NCBI GenBank assembly: GCA_026416755.1
Contig: JAOAEP010000083.1
Span: 1 to 6,310 of the forward strand
Length of the DNA: 6,310 bases
Source: a bacterium
GTDB taxonomy: Bacteria; Ratteibacteria; UBA8468; B48-G9; JAFGKM01
Reading direction: 5' to 3'
Below, one piece after another: positions 1 through 5,694 of the stretch (position 1 is the first letter of the stretch; every line of letters starts with the position of its first letter). The translations under genes were made by a program, and so were the position numbers. The notes beneath the pieces are model-generated. The model had not been told where the DNA came from. It was given only the letters and a program-made list of their open reading frames with translations, and searched no databases.

Positions 1-366
1 CTGGGCATCTTCTTCAATAATTACTATATTGTGAACTTTCTGTTTAAACTTTTTTGTTTTTAAATATAAACATGCTTGTATAGGAAATAAAGTTTTTATC
101 CCTTTTTTTACTCTTATAAAGTATCCACCTTCAGTATCTTCGGAATAACTTTTATTTACTTTTTTAAAGGATAAACCATAATATTTTTCTTTTATTTCTG
201 GATAAATCTCCATTGCCTTTTTAATATCAAGAACTTCCACGCCTTCCTGAAGAGATTTTGTTAAAAGAATTTTATTGTCTTTTTGAATAAAACTGCCTAC
301 TCTTTCCTTCTCTTCTATATCAAATCCTACTTTTTCTAATTCTTTTAATTCTTCTTTTGTTTCCAT
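1..366 (-). CDS. sufB: SufB/SufD-family Fe-S cluster assembly scaffold, N-terminal part (runs off left edge)
   Basis: This encodes the first 122 residues of a SufB/SufD-family protein, the scaffold that works with the ATPase SufC to build iron-sulfur clusters in the cytosol. The reading frame is open from the ATG at 366 to base 1, and the C-terminal core lies outside the window. The start of the SufBD core is recognisable: GGYFIRVKKG, then LFPIQACLYL, then VHNIVIIEEDAQ, which match the family's beta-helix entry region as I know it. The ATG overlaps the end of sufC by 22 nt. A Shine-Dalgarno sequence (GAGGAA, 377-372) lies 5 nt upstream, inside sufC codons, so the start is well supported and translation is probably coupled. 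The short N-terminus and single neighbouring SufC resemble two-gene minimal SUF systems rather than the full sufABCDSE operon. Whether it is the SufB or SufD paralogue cannot be settled from this fragment; SufB is preferred by context. Confidence 0.85.
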   Translation of the reverse strand, partial: METKEELKELEKVGFDIEEKERVGSFIQKDNKILLTKSLQEGVEVLDIKKAMEIYPEIKEKYYGLSFKKVNKSYSEDTEGGYFIRVKKGIKTLFPIQACLYLKTKKFKQKVHNIVIIEEDAQ

Positions 367-1067
367 TCACATTCCTCACATTTTGCATAACCATATAACT
401 TTATCATATCAAAAACTTTTTTTGGTTTATTCTGACAAGTAATTTTCCCATCAATCATTACACAACCTCTTTCTCCTTTTACATAATCAAGAATATATCC
501 TGTGTGAGTAATTATCAAAGCAGAACATTTTTTTTCTTTTATATATTCATTAAGAACATTGCCCATAATTGAAATATTTTCTATATCAACTCCTGATTCA
601 GGTTCATCAAGTAATAGTAATTTTGGTTTCTGTAATAAAACTTGAAAAAGTTCAACCCTTTTAATTTCTCCACCTGACAAGTTTACATTTAAATCTCTTC
701 TTAAGAATTCATCCACTTTTAACTTTTCTGCTAATTGAAATATCTCTTTTTCATCTTCTGAAAGGCATTTTGCAAGTTGTAAAATTTTTATACCGTAAAT
801 TTTAGGTGGATGTTGAAACATTATGCCTATACCCATTTTCGCTCTCTCACTTATTGGAAGGGATGTTATCTCTTTATCATAGAAGAAAATTTTACCCTTA
901 ACTACTTTATAATCAGAAATACCAATAATTGTTTTAATAAGTGTTGATTTTCCAGAACCATTTGGTCCAAAAATAATAAGCCGTTCATTTTCTTTAATAA
1001 ACAAAGATATATCATTAAGTATAACACTATCTCCACTTTTAACAGTTAAATTTTCAATTTTTAACAT
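345..1067 (-). CDS. sufC: SufC-type ABC ATPase of Fe-S cluster assembly
   Basis: A 240-residue cytosolic ABC-class ATPase that energises cluster assembly on the SufB scaffold. All nucleotide-binding motifs are visible: Walker A GPNGSGKST (34-42), Q-loop at Gln85 in MFQHPP, signature LSGGE (130-134), Walker B LLLLDEPE (150-157) with Glu155, D-loop SGVD (158-161) and switch His188. There are no membrane segments. The FQHPP Q-loop, LSGGEIKRVE signature and ESGVDIE D-loop favour SufC over a transport ATPase, and the SufB-like gene directly downstream supports this. The length is near the family's usual 240-260. The ATG follows the fhs stop codon after one base (TAA-A-ATG), with a modest TAGGA (1082-1078) 10 nt upstream. 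The C-terminal tail carries a cysteine pair, CEECEW (230-235), which is absent from the textbook E. coli SufC. Expression is expected to depend on the fhs promoter. Confidence 0.92.
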   Translation of the reverse strand: MLKIENLTVKSGDSVILNDISLFIKENERLIIFGPNGSGKSTLIKTIIGISDYKVVKGKIFFYDKEITSLPISERAKMGIGIMFQHPPKIYGIKILQLAKCLSEDEKEIFQLAEKLKVDEFLRRDLNVNLSGGEIKRVELFQVLLQKPKLLLLDEPESGVDIENISIMGNVLNEYIKEKKCSALIITHTGYILDYVKGERGCVMIDGKITCQNKPKKVFDMIKLYGYAKCEECEWKQKKN

Positions 1068-1068
1068 T

Positions 1069-2763
1069 TTAAAAAAGTCCTACAACTTTCCCTTCTTGGT
1101 CTATATCAACTTTTGTTCCTGCTGGTTCACTTGGAAGTCCTGGCATAGTTCTCATTTCTCCACATAAAGGATATAAAAATCCTGCCCCAGCAGAAATTCT
1201 TATATCTCTTATTGGTAAAGTAAAACCTTTAGGTGCTCCCTTTAAATTAGGATCGTGAGAGAGTGAAAGATGCGTTTTTGCCATACATATTGGCAAATTT
1301 TCAAAACCCCATTTTGTATATAATTTAATTTTTTCTTCTGCAAGTGAAGAATATTCAACTTTTTCTGCGCCATAAATTTTTGTTGCTATTGTTTCTATTT
1401 TCTTTTTAATTGGCCACTCAAGTGGATATAAAAATGTAAAATTTTTATCTTTTTCACATGCTTTTATAACCTTTTCTGCAAGTTCAATTCCTCCTTCACC
1501 TCCCTTTTCCCATACTTCACTGACTGCGACATCTTCTGCACCATATTTAATTGCAAGTTCTTTTGTTTTTTCTATTTCTTTTTCTGTATCTGTAATAAAC
1601 TTGTTTATAGCAACTACAACAGGTATTCCAAAAGTTTTTGCGTTTTCAATTTGTTTTGCAAGATTGCTTGAACCTTCTATAAGAGCAGGTATATTTTCCT
1701 CTACAAGTCCTTTATCAAGTGGTTTTCCAGGTACTACTTTAAATTTACCGCTATGTGCTTTTAACGCTCTTATAGAACAAACTATTACAACACAATCTGG
1801 TTTAAGACCGCTATATCTACATTTAATATTCATAAATTTTTCCATGCCACAATCAGCACCAAAACCACTCTCTGTAACAACATATTCAGCAAGTTTTATA
1901 GCAATGAGGTCTGCGATTATTGAACTATTACCATGAGCAATATTTGCAAAAGGGCCAGCATGGACAAAGACAGGAGTATGTTCAAGTGTCTGCATTAAAG
2001 TAGGTTTAATTGCATCCTTTAAAAGAACTGTCATTGCACCTGCTGCTTTTACATCTTCTGCTGTAACTGGTTTTTTATCATATGTCTGCGCTACAATAAT
2101 TTTTGATAAGCGTTTCCTTAAATCAAAAAGCCCTGTTGTTAAAGCAAGAATAGCCATCACTTCTGAAGCGACTGTTATATCAAAACCTGTTTCTCTTGGA
2201 AACCCATTTTCTTTTCCACCAAGTCCTATAATTATATGCCTTAAAAATCTATCTGAAACATCTACTACTCTTGGCCAGGTTATAGATAAAGGATCAATAT
2301 TAAGTGGATTTCCTTTGTAAATAGAATTATCTACAAAAGCAGCTAGTAAATTATGTGCAATTCCCACAGCATGAACATCCCCTGTCAAATGTAAATTAAA
2401 ATCTTCCATAGGTATAACTTGAGAATATCCTCCACCTGCTGCTCCTCCTTTTATACCAAAAACAGGACCAAGAGATGGTTGTCTTATACAAGTGAAAACT
2501 TTTTTACCAAGTTTTCCAATTGCTTGTGATAATCCAATTGTTGTGACTGTTTTCCCTTCCCCAAGGGGTGTTGGGGTTATTGCAGTCACATCTATATACT
2601 TACCATTAGGCCTTTCTTCTATTTCTTTTAGAATATCAAGAGAAACTTTGGCTTTATAATTTCCATATAATTCAAGATATTTTCTTTCAATGCCTGCTTT
2701 TTCTGCAATTTCTTCTATACATTTTATTTCTGCCCTTTGGGCAATTTCAAGATCACTTAACAT
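1069..2763 (-). CDS. fhs: Formate-tetrahydrofolate ligase (10-formyl-THF synthetase)
   Basis: Catalyses ATP + formate + tetrahydrofolate to 10-formyl-THF, feeding one-carbon units into purine and formyl-methionine synthesis and, in acetogens, into the methyl branch of the Wood-Ljungdahl pathway. It is about 564 residues, close to the usual 555-560. Positions below are counted from this ATG. The ATP loop TPLGEGKT is at 65-72. It is followed by SLGPVFGIKGGAAGGGYSQ, NLHLTGDVHAV and, near the C-terminus, MAKTHLSLSHDP, RISAGAGFLYPLCGEMRTMP and the typical ending GKVVGLF. No catalytic motif looks broken. Start: a GTG six bases upstream (2769) is in frame but forms part of the Shine-Dalgarno AGGAGGTGA (2774-2766). 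The ATG at 2763, 5 nt after AGGAGG, is therefore the probable start. It is the first gene of the leftward operon with sufC and sufB. No other Wood-Ljungdahl gene is visible, so its presence does not prove acetogenesis. Confidence 0.97.
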   Translation of the reverse strand: MLSDLEIAQRAEIKCIEEIAEKAGIERKYLELYGNYKAKVSLDILKEIEERPNGKYIDVTAITPTPLGEGKTVTTIGLSQAIGKLGKKVFTCIRQPSLGPVFGIKGGAAGGGYSQVIPMEDFNLHLTGDVHAVGIAHNLLAAFVDNSIYKGNPLNIDPLSITWPRVVDVSDRFLRHIIIGLGGKENGFPRETGFDITVASEVMAILALTTGLFDLRKRLSKIIVAQTYDKKPVTAEDVKAAGAMTVLLKDAIKPTLMQTLEHTPVFVHAGPFANIAHGNSSIIADLIAIKLAEYVVTESGFGADCGMEKFMNIKCRYSGLKPDCVVIVCSIRALKAHSGKFKVVPGKPLDKGLVEENIPALIEGSSNLAKQIENAKTFGIPVVVAINKFITDTEKEIEKTKELAIKYGAEDVAVSEVWEKGGEGGIELAEKVIKACEKDKNFTFLYPLEWPIKKKIETIATKIYGAEKVEYSSLAEEKIKLYTKWGFENLPICMAKTHLSLSHDPNLKGAPKGFTLPIRDIRISAGAGFLYPLCGEMRTMPGLPSEPAGTKVDIDQEGKVVGLF

Positions 2764-2786
2764 ATTCACCTCCTATTTAATGTAAT

Positions 2787-2815
2787 AGTTTATTTTTTTT
2801 AAAAATATATGTCAA
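2787..2815 (-). promoter_or_regulatory. Sigma-70-type promoter of the fhs-sufC-sufB operon
   Basis: On the minus strand a perfect -35 TTGACA (2815-2810) is followed after 17 nt by TAAACT (2792-2787), a 4/6 match to TATAAT. The spacer is an A/T tract (TTTTTAAAAAAAA), as in many strong promoters. The predicted start of transcription lies near 2780, giving a leader of roughly 15-20 nt that ends in the strong AGGAGGTGA of fhs. This is seen in the sequence; promoter activity is inferred. Confidence 0.6.
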
Positions 2816-2823
2816 CAATTGTT
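2814..2823. promoter_or_regulatory. 10-bp perfect palindrome AACAATTGTT overlapping the fhs -35, possible operator
   Basis: AACAATTGTT reads the same on both strands and overlaps the first two bases of the fhs -35 element (2815-2810 on the minus strand). It sits in the middle of the divergent fhs/mnmA region, where a repressor site could be placed. In such A+T-rich DNA a 10-bp palindrome can occur by chance, and it does not extend further, so the regulatory role is only a suggestion. Confidence 0.2.
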
Positions 2824-2837
2824 AGGTATAGAGAATT

Positions 2838-2865
2838 TTAAAATTTCTTTTTTAAGTGTTAAAAT
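2838..2865 (+). promoter_or_regulatory. Candidate extended -10 promoter for mnmA
   Basis: TGTTAAAAT (2857-2865) contains an extended -10: TG, one base, then TAAAAT, a 5/6 match to TATAAT. The region around 2837-2843 (TTTAAA or TTAAAA) gives only a poor -35 at a 16-17 nt spacing. The -10 ends 7 nt before the mnmA ATG at 2873, so transcription would begin at or next to the start codon. The mRNA would then be leaderless or nearly so, which fits the absence of a Shine-Dalgarno sequence. A+T richness makes chance matches common. Confidence 0.35.
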
Positions 2866-2872
2866 TGAATTT

Positions 2873-3952
2873 ATGAATAAAGGAAAAGTTCTTGTTGGAC
2901 TTTCAGGGGGTGTTGATTCTTCTGTAAGTGCCTTATTATTGAAGGAAGAAGGATATAATGTTATAGGAGTATTTATGAAGATATTTGATGAGAAAAATAA
3001 AGAGTGTATAGGAAGAAAAGTTGCTTGTTATGGTCCTGAAGAGAAGGATTTAGAAGATGTTGAAAAAATTTGTAAACTTTTAAATATACCTCTTTATGTA
3101 ATTGACCTAAAAAAAGAATATAATAAATTTGTTCTGGATTATTATAAAAGAGAATATTTGATGGGAAAGACACCAAATCCTTGTATAATATGTAATAGAT
3201 TTTTAAAGTTTGACATTCTTCTAAAAAAAGTATTTAAAACAGGAATAGATTTTGATTATTTTGCAACAGGGCATTATGCAAAAGTAATTTATGATTCTAC
3301 AAGAAAAAGATATATTTTAAAAAGAGGAATAGACCCTGAAAAAGAACAGAGTTATTTTCTTTTTTTACTTACACAAGAACAACTCTCAAAAGTAATTTTC
3401 CCACTTGGTGATTATACAAAAAGACAGGTTAGAGAAATAGCAAGGAAGAATAATTTTCACATATCAGAAAAAGAAGAGAGTCAAGATTTTATTGCGGGAG
3501 ATAGATTTTTTCTCTTTAAAGGAAAAGTAGAAGAAGGTCTTATTGTTGATAAAAATGGTAATGTTTTAGGGAAACATAAAGGTATTGTTTATTACACTAT
3601 TGGACAAAGAAAAGGACTTGGAGTTGCAAGAGGGAAACCATTATATGTTATTGATATTGATGGTAAAGAAAACAAGATCGTCGTTGGTGAAGAAAAGGAT
3701 TTATATAAAAAACATATAATTGCTGAAAATATTAATCTTATTTCAATTGAAAAATTAGAAAAAGAGATGGAAGTAGAAGCAAAAATAAGGTATAGACATG
3801 AACCATCAAAAGCAAAAATAAAAAAAATAGATGAAGATAAAATTGAAGTGACGTTTCTTTATCCACAGAGGGCTCCTACACCTGGACAAGCAGTTGTTTT
3901 CTATAATAAAGATGAAGTGGTTGGTGGTGGTTTTATATCTTATACCTTTTGA
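2873..3952 (+). CDS. mnmA: tRNA-specific 2-thiouridylase MnmA, variant cysteine pattern
   Basis: Thiolates U34 of Lys, Glu and Gln tRNAs: ATP adenylates the uridine and sulfur is then inserted. It is 359 residues, the usual length. The PP-loop GLSGGVDSS is at 9-17, NPCIICNRFLKF at 102-113, ATGHYAK at 131-137, EQSYFLFLL at 158-166, YYTIGQRKGLG at 240-250, and the C-terminal barrel ends with PTPGQAVVFY. Odd: E. coli MnmA uses Asp99 and Cys102 (DxxC) plus Cys199. Here DxxC is Cys104-x-x-Cys107, and the Cys199 region reads EESQDFIAGD, with no cysteine anywhere after residue 107. All cysteines are 45, 52, 67, 104 and 107. The frame is open upstream to a TTG at 2819, but the family N-terminus (MNKGKVLVGLSGG) starts at the ATG 2873, which has no clear Shine-Dalgarno. 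It is a single gene, divergent from the fhs operon and followed by a separate promoter. The family assignment is firm; the mechanism of this variant is inferred. Confidence 0.94.
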   Translation: MNKGKVLVGLSGGVDSSVSALLLKEEGYNVIGVFMKIFDEKNKECIGRKVACYGPEEKDLEDVEKICKLLNIPLYVIDLKKEYNKFVLDYYKREYLMGKTPNPCIICNRFLKFDILLKKVFKTGIDFDYFATGHYAKVIYDSTRKRYILKRGIDPEKEQSYFLFLLTQEQLSKVIFPLGDYTKRQVREIARKNNFHISEKEESQDFIAGDRFFLFKGKVEEGLIVDKNGNVLGKHKGIVYYTIGQRKGLGVARGKPLYVIDIDGKENKIVVGEEKDLYKKHIIAENINLISIEKLEKEMEVEAKIRYRHEPSKAKIKKIDEDKIEVTFLYPQRAPTPGQAVVFYNKDEVVGGGFISYTF

Positions 3953-3959
3953 TTATATT

Positions 3960-3987
3960 TTTACAAATTTTGGTTTTATGTTATACT
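3960..3987 (+). promoter_or_regulatory. Sigma-70-type promoter of the yacL-ispD-argJ operon
   Basis: TTTACA (3960-3965, 5/6 match to TTGACA) is followed after a 16-nt spacer by TATACT (3982-3987, 5/6 match to TATAAT). An upstream TG at 3979-3980 gives an extended -10 (TGTTATACT). Transcription would start near 3994, leaving a leader of about 60 nt before the PIN/TRAM gene. No hairpin terminator for mnmA is visible between 3953 and this promoter, so some read-through from mnmA is possible. Confidence 0.55.
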
Positions 3988-4040
3988 AACATTTGATAAG
4001 GGGAATGAAACTTTTTAAACAAATAATAGTTTTGAATTTT

Positions 4041-4050
4041 GGGAGGTAGG
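4041..4050 (+). promoter_or_regulatory. Strong Shine-Dalgarno of the PIN/TRAM gene
   Basis: GGGAGGTAGG lies just before the ATG at 4055, with GGGAGG ending 8 nt upstream. It fixes the start of the membrane-anchored PIN/TRAM gene. The TAG inside it (4047-4049) is also the stop codon of a 14-codon open frame beginning at 4005. Confidence 0.75.
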
Positions 4051-4054
4051 AAAA

Positions 4055-5023
4055 ATGGGTTTATGGGTAATTAGAGGATTTTTCATAATTTTATGTGTTC
4101 TGGCAGGTTTTTATTGCTTACCAGTAAAAAAAATACTTGGTATATTAATTGGTTTTGTAGGTTCTATTATAGTAATTGGGATTGAAATATTAATTGGTAA
4201 AATTCCATGGAAAAAATTAATTCTTGCTGTTGGAGGGTTAATAGTTGGTCTTATTACAGCAATTTTACTTGCCAATTTTTTTCTCTTAATACCATTAGAA
4301 AATCAAAGAATTGAAGATTTAATAAGGTTTTCTTTTTATTTTGTATTTTCATATCTTGGTATAATGGGTGGAATAAAGGGTTTTGAAGAACTAGGGTTTA
4401 TATTACCAATACTTGGAGGGATAAGAGAAGGGGAGAAACTTTTAATTGTAGATACCAGCATCCTTATTGATGGAAGAGTATATGAACTTATGAAAAGTGG
4501 TTTTATTGATTATACTCTTATTATACCCAAATTTATAATTAAGGAGTTACAATCACTTGCAGATGCTTCGAGTGATACAAAAAGACAGAGAGGAAGGAGG
4601 GGTTTAGAAGTTTTAAATAAACTTAGAGAAGATAATGATATAAAAGTGAGAGTATATGATATTGATTATGAGGATATAGAAGCGGTTGATACAAAAATTG
4701 TGAAACTTGCTTCAGAATTAAATGCTTCAATTCTAACAAATGATTTTAACCTAACAAAAGTTGCAGAAGTTCAAAATATAAAAGTTCTAAATCTGAATAC
4801 ACTTACAAACTTAATGAGACCTAGATTGATGAGTGGAGAAGAGATTTCTTTAAAAATAATAAAGGAGGGTAAAGAAGCAGGCCAAGGAGTTGGATATCTT
4901 GAAGATGGAACAATGGTAGTTGTAGAAAATGCTTCTAAATATATAGGTAAAGTTGTTGATATAATTATAGACAGTGCCATTCAAACCCCTACAGGAAGAA
5001 TTATTTTTGCAAAATTGAAATGA
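4055..5023 (+). CDS. yacL: Membrane-anchored PIN/TRAM-domain protein, YacL family
   Basis: A 322-residue protein with three visible parts. The N-terminus has four hydrophobic, likely membrane-spanning stretches at about 5-22, 27-47, 55-78 and 89-107. A PIN nuclease-like domain (about 128-255) follows, then a TRAM domain (about 262-322), a small RNA-binding-type beta barrel. The PIN acidic residues are all present: Asp133 (VDTSILIDGR), Glu164 (IKELQ), Asp212 (AVDTKIVKLA) and Asp230 (TNDFNL). The family motif RQRGRRGL is at 177-184. The layout suggests a membrane-tethered RNA-binding or RNA-cleaving protein facing the cytosol. The family's true substrate is not well established, and nuclease activity here is inferred from intact residues. 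The start is set by a strong ribosome site. Its stop overlaps the ispD start by 4 nt (ATGA). The yacL-ispD order is also known from Firmicutes, which supports both calls. Confidence 0.9.
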   Translation: MGLWVIRGFFIILCVLAGFYCLPVKKILGILIGFVGSIIVIGIEILIGKIPWKKLILAVGGLIVGLITAILLANFFLLIPLENQRIEDLIRFSFYFVFSYLGIMGGIKGFEELGFILPILGGIREGEKLLIVDTSILIDGRVYELMKSGFIDYTLIIPKFIIKELQSLADASSDTKRQRGRRGLEVLNKLREDNDIKVRVYDIDYEDIEAVDTKIVKLASELNASILTNDFNLTKVAEVQNIKVLNLNTLTNLMRPRLMSGEEISLKIIKEGKEAGQGVGYLEDGTMVVVENASKYIGKVVDIIIDSAIQTPTGRIIFAKLK

Positions 5024-5694
5024 TATATACGATTCTTGCAGGTGCTGGAAAAGGTAAAAGGTTAAATTCTTTTATTCCAAAAGCATTTGTTGAATTAAAG
5101 CATAAAAAACTCTTCCTTTATTCTATTGAGAAATTTTATAAATTTTCTGATAAGATTTTTATTGCCTTCCCTCCAAAATATGTAGCAAAATATGAAAAAA
5201 TACTAAAAGAATTTTCTAAAGTAATTGTATTAAAAGGTGGTAAAAAAAGGCAGGATAGTATTTTAAAATGTTTGAAAAAAATTGAAAATGAGGGTGGTAT
5301 TGTTTTGATTCACGATGTAGCGAGACCATTCGTAAGTGATAAATTAATAGAAAAAGTTATTAGAGGGACAAAAAGATATGGTGCTTGTATTCCAGTATGT
5401 AAAATTCCAGACACAATTAAAGAAATAGACAAAAGATTTGTAAAAAAAACTTTAAATAGAGAAAAGATTTATATTGTCCAAACACCTCAAGGTTTTAAAT
5501 TAGACCTAATAAAAAAAGCATATTCAAAAGTTGAAGAAAAAAAATGGGAAGGAAGCGATGATTCTTTCTTTCTTGAAAAAATAAGGTATAATAAAATTTA
5601 TTGTATTGATGGAGAAAGGACAAATATAAAAATAACTTATCCAGAAGATTTGTTTTTTGCTGAGTTTTTATTGACAAAATGGGAAAAGGGATAA
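5020..5694 (+). CDS. ispD: 2-C-methyl-D-erythritol 4-phosphate cytidylyltransferase
   Basis: Joins CTP and methylerythritol 4-phosphate to give CDP-methylerythritol and pyrophosphate, the third step of the deoxyxylulose-phosphate route to isoprenoids. It is 224 residues, typical for the family. The glycine-rich CTP loop LAGAGKGKRL (6-15) carries Arg14, and Lys21 lies in IPKAF, matching E. coli Arg20 and Lys27. HDVARPFV (98-105) holds the metal-binding Asp99. Thr132 (PDTIKE), Arg147 and Lys204 (NIKITYPEDL) match the E. coli substrate residues Thr140, Arg157 and Lys213. QTPQGF (154-159) is the usual TPQ motif. The start ATG overlaps the stop of the PIN/TRAM gene as ATGA, so translation is probably coupled. 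No fused IspF domain is present; ispF is not in the window. The next gene begins 16 nt before this one ends. Confidence 0.95.
   Translation: MIYTILAGAGKGKRLNSFIPKAFVELKHKKLFLYSIEKFYKFSDKIFIAFPPKYVAKYEKILKEFSKVIVLKGGKKRQDSILKCLKKIENEGGIVLIHDVARPFVSDKLIEKVIRGTKRYGACIPVCKIPDTIKEIDKRFVKKTLNREKIYIVQTPQGFKLDLIKKAYSKVEEKKWEGSDDSFFLEKIRYNKIYCIDGERTNIKITYPEDLFFAEFLLTKWEKG

Noticed and set aside
1601..1936. Plus-strand open frame of 111 codons opposite fhs
   Set aside because: It lies wholly inside fhs on the opposite strand, has no recognisable motif or ribosome site, and fhs is intact and well conserved.
2764..2769. GTG start for fhs two codons upstream of the ATG
   Set aside because: The GTG is part of the Shine-Dalgarno AGGAGGTGA itself, so only the ATG at 2763 is correctly spaced.
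2819..2844. TTGTTA / TAAAAT as an mnmA promoter
   Set aside because: The spacer is only 14 nt, too short for a usual sigma-70 promoter.
2819..2872. Upstream TTG start extending MnmA by 18 residues
   Set aside because: The extension has no counterpart in the family, whose N-terminus normally begins just before the PP-loop, and no ribosome site precedes the TTG.
2973..3176. Minus-strand open frame inside mnmA
   Set aside because: The antisense shadow of a conserved gene, with low-complexity hydrophobic content and no supporting signal.
3480..3510. Frameshift or sequencing error explaining the missing MnmA cysteine
   Set aside because: The frame is continuous through ESQDFIAGD into well-conserved downstream motifs at normal spacing. 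The paired Asp-to-Cys change in the CxxC also suggests a real variant.
3953..4054. Rho-independent terminator after mnmA
   Set aside because: No GC-rich hairpin followed by a T run is present. The only inverted repeat (AAACT/AGTTT around 4008-4032) is short, A/T-rich and lies downstream of the next promoter.
4771..4980. Minus-strand open frame inside the PIN/TRAM gene
   Set aside because: It is antisense to the conserved PIN and TRAM coding region and has no features of its own.
5495..5677. Minus-strand open frame inside ispD
   Set aside because: The antisense shadow in A-rich coding sequence, with no motif.
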